64,000 nt of DNA from Rhizoctonia solani (taxonomy: Eukaryota > Basidiomycota > Agaricomycetes > Cantharellales > Ceratobasidiaceae): the NCBI RefSeq assembly GCF_016906535.1, contig NC_057381.1, positions 1,736,001 to 1,800,000 on the forward strand, given 5' to 3'. This document shows, piece by piece, positions 31,444 to 43,678 of this stretch. The notes below the pieces were generated by a model that saw only the letters and a program-made list of their open reading frames with translations, was not told where the DNA came from and ran no database searches. Positions within the stretch are counted from its first letter, which is position 1. Every line of letters begins with the position of its first letter. A program made the position numbers and the translations under genes.

Positions 31444-34400
31444 CAACCGCCGTCAAGCTCAGGACATGCTCAGACTCCCAGCCAATCAGGAGGCAGCTCT
31501 CGCCCCAGGCAGGATTATCCATGGTCTGTGCGTCGCTTGCAGGTCGAGGGGCCTATGCGTGTGCCCGGCGGGACAACTGCGAGTGTAACATCGATGACTG
31601 GCCCTCCGTTACCCCGTTACGGACACTCAGTTCCTCTGGTTGCCACTCCCGGCGGAGACATCTTCGTATTTGGGGGACTGGTCAAAGACCAAGTCAAGGA
31701 TGACTTGTGGATGTTGCGCGGTACATGGGCTCCAGATGCGGGATCAAGGCGAGCAACCAAGGAGATGGGCGTCGTAGCCAATCTGATGGAGACCACGGGC
31801 GAAGCACCAGGTCCGAGAGTCGGACACAAGAGCGCACTTGTCAGCAGCGTGTTGATCGTGTGGGGTGGCGATACGCTTGCCAAAGAGGGCGAGAGGAACG
31901 ATGATGGCTTGTACCTTCTCAACTTGAGTCAGTTTATTCTCTTTTCAGCCAAGTGACTGTGTTGATTATGTTCGGACAGCTACGAGGGATTGGACGCGGG
32001 TCGTAACTGTTGGCCCCGTCCCCCTTGGTCGCTACGGCCACGCTGTTGGCATGTCTGGGAACAAGTTTATCGTTTTTGGTGGTCAGGTTGATGGCGAATT
32101 CCTCAACGATTTGTGGAGCTTTGATCTCCACTCGCGTACGTATCTCATCCTCTTCAATCTGCGTTTATTAAGTGATTTTATATAACTAGTCGTGCGTGGT
32201 ACATCTGCATGGGAGCAACTTACTCCCATACCAGGGAACGAGCCGCCTCCTAAGCGTACAGGCCATGTTCTTGTCACTCACGAAAACAAGATTTACATGT
32301 ACGTGTTTTCATCTTTTTGATTTCCAATGCTGAGGCTGATGGGGATTCGATTTCCAACCTGGCCCGAACGCCACGCTTGATTTCAATACTTATCTCCTGT
32401 TTTTCCGAACTTGGCATCTTGGTCAACACACGTCTTTCTCCACAACCAATGCATGCTTTTCCCGGCTTGTCCGCCTTCTCACTGTCGGTGAATCAATGCC
32501 AATAGATTTGGCGGAACGGATGGAGCTTTCCACTACAACGACACATGGTGCTTCGATATGCAGACTCGTACATGGACCGAGCTCACATGTATTGGATTCA
32601 TACCCGTCCCGCGTGAAGGTCACGCCGCGGCTCTGGTCGGAGATGTCATGTATGTCTTTGGCGGACGCGGTGTAGACGGGAAAGACTTGGGCGATCTGGG
32701 CAGTTTTAAAATATCCAGTGGGTCCATACTCTACGCTGATCGAATTCTATGCTAATTGCGTCTGGTTGGAAAGACCACAGATGGTACATGTTCCAGAATA
32801 TGGGCCCCCAGCCTTCCGGAAGGAGCGGACACGCAATGTCGACTGCCGACGGGAGGATTTTCGTTGTTGGAGGCGAGAGTGGGGAGGTTGGACCGACAAA
32901 GGACGATGCAATGATGATCCATGTTTTGGATACAAGTACGTGTCTGCTATATACCGTACCCATTCCCTTCTAACAGACCATCCTTTTCAACCCCGTCTTG
33001 TTATCTTTCAACTCGATTTGCGTCACTTCTGGCCCCATAAAAACAGACCTCATCAAATATCCCGAATCCAAACCTGGCTCTGGGCCCCAGCGACGTGCAA
33101 ACGGGGGAGTCACGTCCCCTCCTCCCGGCCCACAAGCCCAAACCACCCACGTCCAAACGCAAGGCACGCCCCAACGAGGTCTTGGGCTCGGACTGGAAAG
33201 AGGGAGCGGTACTCCGGATGGCCCACGAGCTAGCGGTACGCCTGATGGACCACGGGGAGGAGTCAGCGGAGATGAAGGGCGCGACCCCGTCGGCAGCAGC
33301 CAGAAGATCCTCGTCGCCAAGAAGATATTCGTCGTCAACAACAACAACAACAACAACAACAAGCATCAGAAGACCCGCGCCGGCAGCAACCTTCAGAAGA
33401 CCTGCGCCGAATCCAACAAATCGAAGATCCTCGCCGAGGCGCCCAATCTGTTGATGAGCCCCGGCGCTTGCCAGACGAAACAAGGCGCGGCGCGCAAAGT
33501 GTGGATGAACCGAGGCGACTAGACGAGAGCTGGAGAAGCGCGCAGGGTGTGCCTGAGGAGGTTAGAAGGATTCGGGAGGCGAATGCTGTGGGCGGCGGGA
33601 GCAGGGACGGACATGGCAGTCGGGATGGACATGCGAGCGGGGGAGCACCTCCTCGACCACCTAGGCGATCCGATATCGAGAGCGCGGACGAGGGAGATGG
33701 CGAACGTGCCAAAAGCCCCGCGGAACGTGCGAGGAGTCCTCAGGGGGCGTTGGAGAGGGCGAGAAGCCCGCAAGATGCGCTTGAGAGGGCCAAGTCGCCG
33801 CAGGACGCTAGGAATGGACAAGACTCGCTCGGCCTTCAACAAGGGTCCTTGCACGCTCGTACTCCATCAGACGTCAACCACGCTCGCACTCCTTCCGACA
33901 TCAATCTATCTGGACACGGTCGGAATCCATCCGAAGCTCAGTATGTTCAGCATACTCGTAATCCATCCGAACTGGTTCAACACGCACGTACACCCACCGA
34001 AGCAGTCCAACACGCACGCACGCCGTCCGAGCTCACCCCCGAGCGGGCACGATCTCCACCAGGCAAGAGCTCCCCGATCAACATGGCGGCTGTCACCATG
34101 CGCGCCCAGGGGTCCAACAGCCGAAGCAATTCGCCTGCCGAGTTGAAGCCGTCCGTGAATGGACACACCCGCGCTGGAAGCGCCGTTTCGAACAGAGGGT
34201 CTCCATTGATTCCACAAGATCGAGCGGGTCCGCTCGGAGGCGCATCACCCCTTGTCGCAAGCGCGCAGGAAGAAATCGAAGCGCTGCGTCGTCGAGATGT
34301 GTGGATGCGTGCTGCGCTGGCGAGAGCTTCGGCTGCTGGGTTCGTGTGGGCTGATCAAGACCAGGAAGGACTGGGCGAATGGACGGTCGAAGATGCCCCC

Positions 34401-36742
34401 GCCAAGATGGCGGGTTTGGTTGTCGGGCTGAGGCAGCAGCAAGCCAAGTTACAGTGGGTTGATTGTTTTTTTTAAGATGACACCGAGTCAGGAACTGATG
34501 TTGCGACAGTCTTCATTCGTTGCTCAACTTCAATCTGCTTCTGATCGAATCAACGAAGCGGACCGGATCAAAACCGCCGCTCTACAAGAAGCCGCATTTT
34601 GCCGTGCCAAGTTGGCGGCGTACGAATCGACGCTCGAAAACGACCCCGCGAAACTCGAGCGCGAAAAGAGCGCGAATTTGGAACGGTTGGTTGCTGCTGC
34701 TCAGACCGAACGTGCCGTCCTGGAACGAACGTTACTCGAACGTACCGATGCTCTTGCTTTACAAACTCAACTCCGGGAACAAGCCGAAGAGCGAGCGGCA
34801 GACGCGATTCGTCGTGCAGAGATTGCAGAGGAAGACATGGCCCGCGCCGAAGTCGAGCATCACGAAACGTCCGAGCGGAATGTATTTCTTGAAGGGTCGA
34901 ACCGAGATCACTTGAGAGATTCGTCGTTGTGCAGAGCAGCATCAAGCAGCACGAAGCGGAACATGCGGCCGTGGTGAAGAAGCTTGAAGAAGCGAGCATG
35001 TTGCGAGACCAGCATATGCGCGCGTTGGAGCAGACTCAGCAGGCTTTGGCGGCTACGACTGCCCGAGCAGATGATATGGAGCGTCAGTGGGAGCGATCGA
35101 CTGGGATGATCCAGTCCCTCGAAGAGGAGCTTGCGCGAGTTCGAAGCGATCTTGAAGACCGGACGCAAGAGTCCCAGCGTGCAGCCGATAGGCTCCGGGA
35201 TGTAGAAGAAGCGTGGGCCAAGTCCCGCGAAGAGGCAGATGCGCACCGACATGCGACCACGTCCAGCTTGGGCATGTTGCTCGATTCGCACAAGGAATTG
35301 ATGGCCGACGAAGACCGCGCCAGTCGCGGCCATGCTGAAAAGGTCCACGAGATGGAGATGGAAATTTCGAGCTTGCGAAAGATGTTGACCGAGGCTGGAA
35401 ACCGGATCACTGCGAGCCAGACCGACTTGGTCGCGCACCAACGCAAGGCCGGTACAGCGGTGGCCGATGCAGCGGCTCTACGCGCTCAGTTGGATGGTGT
35501 ACGGGCTCAATTAGTCTCTTATGTGGCCGAACAAGGTCGCCTAAAGCAAGAAATCGCGATGAAAGAGGCTGCAGTTCGAGAACGCGCCAGTGCCGCATCG
35601 TCAGCTGAAGTTCGACTCGGAATGTTGCGCAAGTACCTGGTTGACAACGGAATCGTTATCGACGAAGAGGATATCAATGCCGACAATGAGAGTCGAGGCG
35701 GAATGGTGCGCATTCAACAGCTCGAGAACGAACTCCGTGAGCGGACCCGATTGTATCAGGATCTCGAGCGCGAACTCCAAGATGCTGTTCGACGACGGGA
35801 GGATGCCGAAACTCGTATTCAGCACCTGGCCCAACAATTGGAGCGGGCCAAATCAGCTGCCAGTCCCAGTTCACCCGATGCGGAAGGACGAGCAGCGTCA
35901 GCTGAGCGAAAGCGCGAAGAAACCGAGACAAGGTTGAACAAACGGATCCAGGAGCTCGACCATGATTACCAGATGGCAGTCAAATACGTCAAGTGAGTGA
36001 TTTACTCCTTCCAATCAATTGGGTGCTGATTTGATACAGGGGAACTGAAAAGATGATGCGTCGCATGAAGGAAGACTATGCCAAGAGTAAAGCACTAAAT
36101 GAGAAGCTCCAGAGCGATCTGGATACGCTGCGCGGTATCACTAGTTCCGAGGCTGGGTCTCGTACACGTGGTGCCACGGGCCGCAACACCCCCTTGTCTG
36201 ACGAAGGCCACGATTCCATCCGTGGTCAGCTTGTCGAAAGCCAACGCTCCCTCCAACGACTGACTACTGACCGCAACGAGCTCAAGCGTCAGATCGAAGC
36301 GCTACAGCGCGACCTGGAGCAATCACGTGAAGAACTCGTGATTGCCCAAAACGAAGCCTCGGAACGCGAAGTCCAGATCGAAGAACTCGAAGCCAAGATC
36401 GAACATCTCGAACGATCACTTATCCTTGCTCGTAACGGACCTGACGAGACTGTCGTCGAGCGTCTGACCAACGAAAACGCTGCGCTTCGACGTGAGAAGG
36501 ACGCGCTCTCGCACCGGGTTCATATTCTCCTCGACGACCAAGGCGGCTATGGAGAGGATCGACGAGTGTCCGGTATCTCGAAGCGCGAAAGCCAGGCAAG
36601 CACCGAAAACGGCATGACCCAGTTCGACTCGTTTGAGGATTGGCAGCAACGCATTCATTCGCGTGCATCGACCACTCGCGAAAGTGATTATGAACCTAGC
36701 ACGCCTCATGCCCAGCACGGCAGGACACGCCCTGGCGCTTGA
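31201..36742 (+). CDS. TEA1: Kelch-repeat cell-polarity protein, Tea1/KelA-like
   Basis: Probable cell-end marker that travels on microtubule tips and organises polarised growth. Exons seen: 31201-31927, 31980-32135, 32190-32298, 32506-32717, 32774-32935, 33047-34457, 34510-35992, 36040-36742. The N-terminus is Pro/Gln-rich with a poly-Q run. Kelch blades follow (RYGHSVPLVA, DIFVFGG, RVGHKSALV, GRYGHAVGMSGNKFIVFGG, RTGHVLVTHENKIYIFGG, EGHAAALVGDVMYVFGG, RSGHAMSTADGRIFVVGG). Next come a low-complexity linker with tandem EDPRR, ERARSPQ and HARTPSE units, then a long coiled coil to the C-terminus, as in Tea1. Two frame conflicts occur: within 33236-33303 (candidate intron or a lost base) and within 34893-34925 (a lost base). 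They may be sequence errors or real damage. Confidence 0.82.
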
Positions 36743-37007
36743 TTGTTGTATTGGTATCGGTTAATCCCCACACGATCTTTTTGATCCCATGTTTCCATTT
36801 CTCTTTTTTCTGTCTGATACTATTCGCGTCTTGATTTGCTGTCGATAATTTGATATGGGTACTCGCTTGATATGTTCTTTATTTTCTTTTTCGTTTTGGT
36901 TTCGAGAATGCAACCCAGTCGTTCATCTGTTATGTATACCCATAGCTAGCTATCTTACATGACTCCACCCCCACCCCCTTCCGGAAATAACCAATTTTCT
37001 GTTTAAA

Positions 37008-40000
37008 TTATGACTCCTCGCCTGAGCCCGAGTGCGATTGCATCCAAGCCACAGCCTTTTCTTTGACGGCCTCTGCTCCAGCATCGTCACCAATTCTCTT
37101 CTCGATCTCAAGCCACTTTTTGAAAAAGAATCTAGTCAAAGGGTTAGTGGGGTGTACACTTGGGTCTGGGATTAGCCTACTTGGCTTGCTTTGCAGTAAG
37201 CTTTCGTGCAAGGGCCCGGTTGAAAACATTTCTGTTCAAGTTTTAGTAGCAAGAACATATCAAATAATACATGGACATACCGAATACTCTGAGCGTTGCC
37301 TTGTGAAACTTCCATATCAATATACATGGACCACAAGTCGTTCCGCTTGGGGTGAGATTCGACAATACCCTCAAAGATGGTCTTGCCGCGTTCGGGATCT
37401 CCAAGCTTGTATTCCATCCGGGCAAATGTAGAAATTGTTTTCAAGTCTAAAAGAGGTTAGTTAGTTGTATGCATCCCACTTGTGAACTCACGTTTTCGCT
37501 GGGGCAAGCTAAGCAGACTCCTTGCAAGCAGTTTGCGTGATTCTTCGAGCTTTCCTGTCTTGAGGTAGTACTCGCCAAATAACGTCCAGACTTTACTGCT
37601 CTGGCTAAACTTTTTCGCAGTGCGAGCGTATTGCTCTTCCGCTCTCTGTTGAATCATTAACTAGGCTTCACTTGACATATACTCACAACGCACCTGAGTC
37701 TTCTCTGATTCATCAAATATCGCAGCCATCCTTAAATGCACCGTCTTGGAATCATTGTGTCGCGCAGCATCCTTGAACAGTGCCTCCAAGCTTTCTTCAG
37801 TTCCAAACTGATTTTCCAAATTAAGTAGAGCAATCCAAACGTTGAGTTTTTCTTGTTCTTCGCGGTAATTGATTGTCTGGAGAGCACGTCGACCAATCTC
37901 TCGAGCCTTGTCAACCTCGGATAGTTGAAGCTGGAAAGACATATATTGGATCCAGAGATACGAAGAGTTTGGAGATCCCAAGAGAACGCGCTCAAAATCA
38001 GCAGTTGATTCTGGAACTTTGGTGTGCAAGTCGGCAGTCATGTCCTTCAGGATTCCGCGCTTTTTCTTTTTCTTGGACTTCTTGGCGCTATCTTCGTCCT
38101 CCGAATCGGAACCTTCGCTTCCGCTCGCCCCTTCATCAGCCCCGTCCTCACCCTGACCAGACCAGTTGAATCCCCCGCTCAGAGACAGGGCGGGAGCGTC
38201 TTTGGATGAGTGTGTTGTCTTTGGCGTGGCGATTGTTTCTTCGGGCAAGGCCACCTGCCATATCGATAAGTAGATGCAAGCTTAGGTTTATCATTAATTT
38301 ACCTCTGCTATTGCTTCAGCAAGCTCCTCGTCTGAGTCCTCCTCCCCTTCTTCTTCCTCTTCTAATACCTCTTCCTCTCCGGCCTCCTCATCCTGGTCTT
38401 CGTCATCATCATTATCTTCACCCTCTCCTTCACCTTCCTCGGAGCTATCCCCATCTTCTGATGCGTCCTTCATAGCAAAATCTTCGTCATCGAAATACGA
38501 CGGCTTGATTCCAAAGGATATTTTTCGGGCGGCAGTGTCAATCGAAAGAATCACAGCCTTGATTTGGTCGTCCTCTCGGAAAGACTTCAGGGCTTCGGAA
38601 ACGTTGGCCTTTTTGTTATCGGAAATCTGTGTGTATCCAGTCAAACCCAGCTATCGCGACGCATACATAGAGGAACATACCTCGGACTTGTGGCATAACC
38701 CACTAATCTTTGTTCCAGAAATCTCGATAAAAATACCAAAGTCGGCCACACGCTTGATTCGTCCTTCAACCTTCTGTCCGACTTGGAAGTCTGACAGGCC
38801 AACAGTACGTTTGAGAAGCTTATTGATGTCCCCTGAGCGCATCGTTAATTCGATCTGGTTCGTTTCCGGGTTCGTAGCGAGCACTCGGGTTTCAACGACC
38901 TGGCCGATTGAGAAGCGAGATTGCCAATCTTTCACGTACTTGGTGGGCTATTAGCAATGAGAATAATGCGTCAGTAGCGTGTTTCTCACCTCGTCAAAGA
39001 GCTCCTTGATTTGAATACGTGCATCCAGGTCCCGCCCAAGCATAACGAAAATTCCGTGCTGAACAATGGATTTTACTATTCCCCGGACCTTCTCCCCGAC
39101 CTTCAGCTCCTCAATCTTAGTAATTTCTCGGTCAACAATCTTGGGTTTCGAAGGAGGTTCAAGACGGGATTTACGCATCGAGACATCTACCCGTTTGAGG
39201 TTTTTGTCAACGCGAACGATAGCGACTTCGACAACGCTTCCCTCGGCTGGGTGTACAGCAGAGGGGCCAGTGTAATCGTCCGCCACATCCGTAGCATGGA
39301 GTCTCCCGACAACATGGCTGGACAGCCTAACACCAATCCCAGTGCCCATAGTTTGAGTGATACGCCCAGATACAGTTTGGCCTTCTTCCAATGCGTCGAT
39401 TCGCAGAGACGAGGAAATCCCAGTTTTAGGCTTGGATTTTTCCTTGGGTTTAGCAGCCGAAACGATGACAAGCGCCTTTTCTGCGTTCACAGAAATCACG
39501 GATAAACCTAGGATTCGTTCTCCATTCTCTAGCGATGAGCGGAGCTGGGGGACAGTTGTTCCACGCGCATTGGCCAAGTTGGAGACGCTCAGTAAGGCCC
39601 GGCCACTTTCTGGGTCATCCAAGGAGAGAACAACGTTTTCGTCATGTACCGCCGAGACCGTTCCTGATACGGTACTTCCGACTTCAACTTTGGAAATATC
39701 CACTGGGCCTTGGAAGGAAGGGGCTGCTTGTCGGATGCTTGCAGTTAGACGGTGCTGGTCCTTGTCAATAGAGATGATGCGGGATTTGACCACTTGGCCC
39801 ATGGTAAAGAGACCTGAGGTGCTGGATACTTGGGTGTCCCTATAGTAGAGTAAGATATTAGTAACAAGCGCGGACAGATACACTCACGTCAATTCATTGA
39901 GCGGGACCAACGCTTTCACACCTCCGTAGTACTCCAATATTACAAACCGTTCTTCGATCCGCTGTACCACACCAGGTGTAACTATTCCTACTTTTGCATC

Positions 40001-42370
40001 TTCGAATGCTGCTAATATAGGAAGAGTTGAATCTAGGAGCGATTTTTTGAGGGTCAAGAGTACTCGACTTCGTTCAGGGTTCACATTAAGAACCTACTCA
40101 AACCTGGAATTAACCAACCTAGACAGTGAGTCTCGAGAACGCGAAAGCATACCTGACATTTAATGGTTGCTCCCTCTTTAAACTTGCGCTCCGGGTGCTT
40201 TAACTTGATATCTGCGTAATGCTGCGGGGTCACCAGGCCCGTAACCTTGTCCGATAAAGCAACGACAAGACCACTCTCACGCAACCTAACAATTGTTCCC
40301 TGTATTGGCCTGTCAAGACATGATGGTGAAGATGATCATCATAAAGCACACCTTTAGTCTTTTCCCAACCTCTACATCAGCCACTTGCATATACTCCAAT
40401 TCCAGAACACTCGGTTTGAAGCTGAGCAACAAGAGCCCATCCAACGCATGGTATCCGATCACACGTGCGCGGTGACTGCTTCCTAGACGCCAGGTTCCAG
40501 ATGTACTCGACAATTGAGGAATAAGCGAATCGGAAATTTGAGAGATCTGGAACAAGTTTAAACAAAAACAATACCTGGAGTGCTATGTGTAGACTCACGT
40601 GTACGAATGCTCCGACTCCCTCTGTTACTTCGCACACCAGCCCCCATTCCGACTCGACGCGCGTGACCTTTACCGCTTCCAGGATCATGCCAACTGGATA
40701 TGCTTCCCTCAGAGTGGGTGCATCCTCGGAGATGATTTCTGTCTTTTTCTTCGATTTTTTAGATTCTTGGACAGGGATAGGCTGGATAGATGGTGGTGTG
40801 AGTCGAATGACATGAGGGAGCAACGAAAGAGCGAAGCGAGGGGGACTTGAGCCAGGAATATCCCACAATATTCGGGCTTTGACCTTTATTTATAATTTAA
40901 GCTCGAGATCTAGCGAGAATCTGTTGTGCTCACCTTATCTCCCTCTTTAACATCTGCCCCGCTTGGGAGATGGAACAGTTCGATTGTTCCGCCGAAATAT
41001 CCCAGAACCTGAAGATTTAATCCGCTAGGGACAACTGCAGTGACCAATGCTGATACTAGCGTTCCTGGAAGCAATGCGTGTGCCGAAGTGGCTTCGGTTA
41101 GCTATACAAGTCTCATGTTAGTAATTAGCCAGGTAAGAAAGGTGATATACGGACTGAAGCGGTTTGGATTGCGTCTGGCTCAACGGACAGTGTGCATAAT
41201 CGCTTGTTTTCCGATAATTTTACTACAGTCGAAGACACAACCTGGCCAACGCTTAGTCGCCTCTCATCGGGATTGGACTTGTCCTTGTACGGAATGAAGC
41301 CCGATACATCTTTGATACCTAAATCGACAATGTACCCGTGATCTTCAACGGATTGATAGCACCGGTGATATTCTAAACGAGATTAGCCAATTATGCAGTC
41401 ATTTGGGACATGGGCAACTCACGAATCCGGTTCGGAGGTCCCCGGTACCGACAGCTTCATTAACCTCGGTCGGTCGAATCGACAGCTCGACCCGCCGAGC
41501 GGCCTTTTCCTCTTCGTCTCGTGGTTTTGCACCAAAATCTATTGTAGAGGATACTGGCCGCACTTGCTTGACCATACACGAGACATATTGGCCAGGCTTG
41601 AACATTTGCGACAAAGAGGGCACTCCATCATTGTCCTCTTCCTCTTCCTCCTCTTCCTCGGCTTCAGAAGAATTTGACGGCGTAGCTTCCAAACGAGCGG
41701 TGAGTTGAGTCGATACGTTGACGATAGGGACATGCCCCATCAGTTGGTTAGGTAGGGAAACGATGAGGGCAAGAGGTAGAATGGATGTTATTTGACCAAA
41801 TAGTCTCTGTCCAGGTTCGAGACGCTAGTTTCAACTTTAATTTAGTACTAAAAATCATTCATGATCATGAATAATGCTAGACTCACTTTATAATTGAGAT
41901 GCTCTACCCGGATTGTGTCGCTCTTAACGCTAACGCTCGCATCTGCCTTTTGTTTCCCCTTTTTGTCTTTCTTTCCTCCTTTAGCTCGTTTTATAACCTT
42001 TTTGGGAATCTAAATTGGAATGAAAAAGGCTCAGCAATTGCCGGCTAACTTGGCCGAATGAGCAGACTTACGGGTTGGCCATCAACTTCCATAGCAGTAG
42101 CACTTGTAGACTTATTCAGCTCCTCCAGCGTGACACCGCCACCTCGAGGAAAGTCGACTTCTTCGCTGAGTAAAGTGGTTGGTCTCTGGCCTACATCCTT
42201 CGAGCTGCCGTCCTCCCCAAACTTGACCTTCTTCCCGGCTGGTGCGGCCTGGGCATCGTAAGATCCTGGCTCATGAGATCGTTTTGTCTTTTTATATTTT
42301 CAGCTTTCAACAGTGAGGTTGAAGGCGTTGGTTGGTCGACCAAGTCCCGAGTCCGTTTCTGAGGTGCCAT
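37008..42370 (-). CDS. RRP5: rRNA biogenesis protein Rrp5 (S1 and HAT repeats)
   Basis: Large nucleolar factor needed for early pre-rRNA cleavages of both 18S and 5.8S pathways. ATG at 42370 (MAPQKRTRDL), a 53-bp intron 42288-42340, then a Lys-rich N-terminus (KKVIKRAKGGKKDKK). A long series of S1 RNA-binding repeats follows, for example LEPGQRLFGQITSI, FKPGQYVSCMVKQV, LEEGQTVSGRITQTMG, LKVGEKVRGIVKSIVQHG and FQVGQKVEGRIKRVADFG. Acidic tracts (near 38300-38450 and 38090-38130) separate these from C-terminal HAT/TPR repeats (DFERVLLGSPNSSYLWIQYM, VWTLFGEYYLKTGK, FFKKWLEIEKRIGD). Stop TAA at 37010-37008. More than a dozen short introns interrupt it. This is the full domain order of yeast Rrp5. 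It is convergent with the TEA1-like gene; the 265 bp between them hold both 3' ends. Confidence 0.93.
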
Positions 42371-43678
42371 AATGGAAAGAGTCGAAATTAGGTTTCCAAA
42401 TTTTGTGCCGATCACTTGTTAGGTCACGTGGTACAAAATGACCTTTATTTGAAATATGCCTGGCGCTTATTGGGCTCATCAGGTCTTGTTCATTAATCTC
42501 GATTAGGAGGCTTTTTATTGCCTGTATAAAGGCGAACGGCGTTTCCTAGTCGTAAACATCTCACAACATCTTGGTTGATGAGATCAACGCTTTTACAACC
42601 ATCTTACTAAGGCCCCGTCCCGTTGACTTGGTCCACTTTCGAGGCGAATCAAGTACACACTAAGGTCCTAAATGCCAAACCAGCGGATACACGAAGACAA
42701 GGACGTGTACACTGCCAGGGTAAGCAAATCAAAGACACTGCCGATCGTAATTGACGGATCGGTTCTCAGGCGGGGGCGCGATCCGCCAGCCCTGATTATC
42801 TACCTGCCTGATGGCTTCGGCAGATGACTTCTTTTGAATTTTTTGGCTCTCCCTAGCTCGTACGCTGTTCGATGCAACAATGAACCTACAAACCATGACA
42901 GCTTTACCGAACTCAGATCCAGCTCAAAACGGCTTTCCTTTATGCATCTCTCAACCAGGACCTACGCTTTCTGTCCTTATACGTACTACACCTAAATGCT
43001 GTTTGATTTCTTTGGTGATCTATGTGTATCATGAGAAATTGATAAGTGTGCTAAATGTATCGGTATATGCGTGTGGCTGGAGCCACTTCGGTATGGGATC
43101 TACAAAAGCAAGATTTGCAGAGCTATTGCCCCTTCTCCTAAAATAAATGCGGTCTTTGAATGTTCTAGTCCGAGACACTCAGTTCATTTTAATCCTATTG
43201 GACTCTTATCTGTCACGACCAGCCAGTGTAACGCCACTCTGGTCATATGAAGCATGTTACCAGTCCAACGGCCCGTAGAGACCCCTAAATTCCTGTCCAG
43301 TTTGGAGTAAACCTCCACGTAATGCTTATTTACTTCAAGTTGTAACTTTATAATCAAAGGCATACCAAACCGTGCGTCCCCTATGTCAACGGTTTTTTGC
43401 AGGAAAATGCAAAAGATTACTTCGAGGAATAGGTTCATCGTGCTTCCAAATTTACGCGGCTCCTAAGTTCCGGCCAAGTGGCCACGGTTGGCATTTGCTT
43501 TCCTTTTACAGTAATTTACAGCTGTTTGTATCGCATGGCTGTTCCTGAGGGCGAAAAATACTGTCTGAACCAATATCATGGATGTTGCCGATAATGAGGC
43601 GTTGACATATCGGGTATATAAGGCGGCCATGATCCCCTCTCTGACCCATCTTAGAACGCAAAGGCTCCACCCACTGGA
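42371..43678. other. Intergenic region between RRP5 and P450 (divergent)
   Basis: No gene supported. It holds TCACGTG at 42424-42430, about 55 bp from the RRP5 start, and on the other side CCAAT near 43571 and TATATAAG at 43615-43622 for the P450. Confidence 0.55.
43615..43622 (+). promoter_or_regulatory. TATA box of P450 gene
   Basis: TATATAAG 57 bp before the ATG at 43679. Confidence 0.5.

Noticed and set aside
30974..31522. Long minus-strand frame over the TEA1-like 5' end
   Set aside because: Antisense shadow of the Pro/Gln-rich N-terminus; hydrophobic runs come from reverse reading of CAG/CAA repeats.
33336..33361. CAACAA run looking like a microsatellite or CRISPR-like repeat
   Set aside because: It encodes a Gln run in the TEA1-like linker; there are no spacers. 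No CRISPR array is present.
41800..41830. GGTTCGAGAC motif resembling a tRNA T-arm
   Set aside because: It lies in RRP5 coding; no acceptor or anticodon arm around it. No tRNA was found elsewhere by eye.
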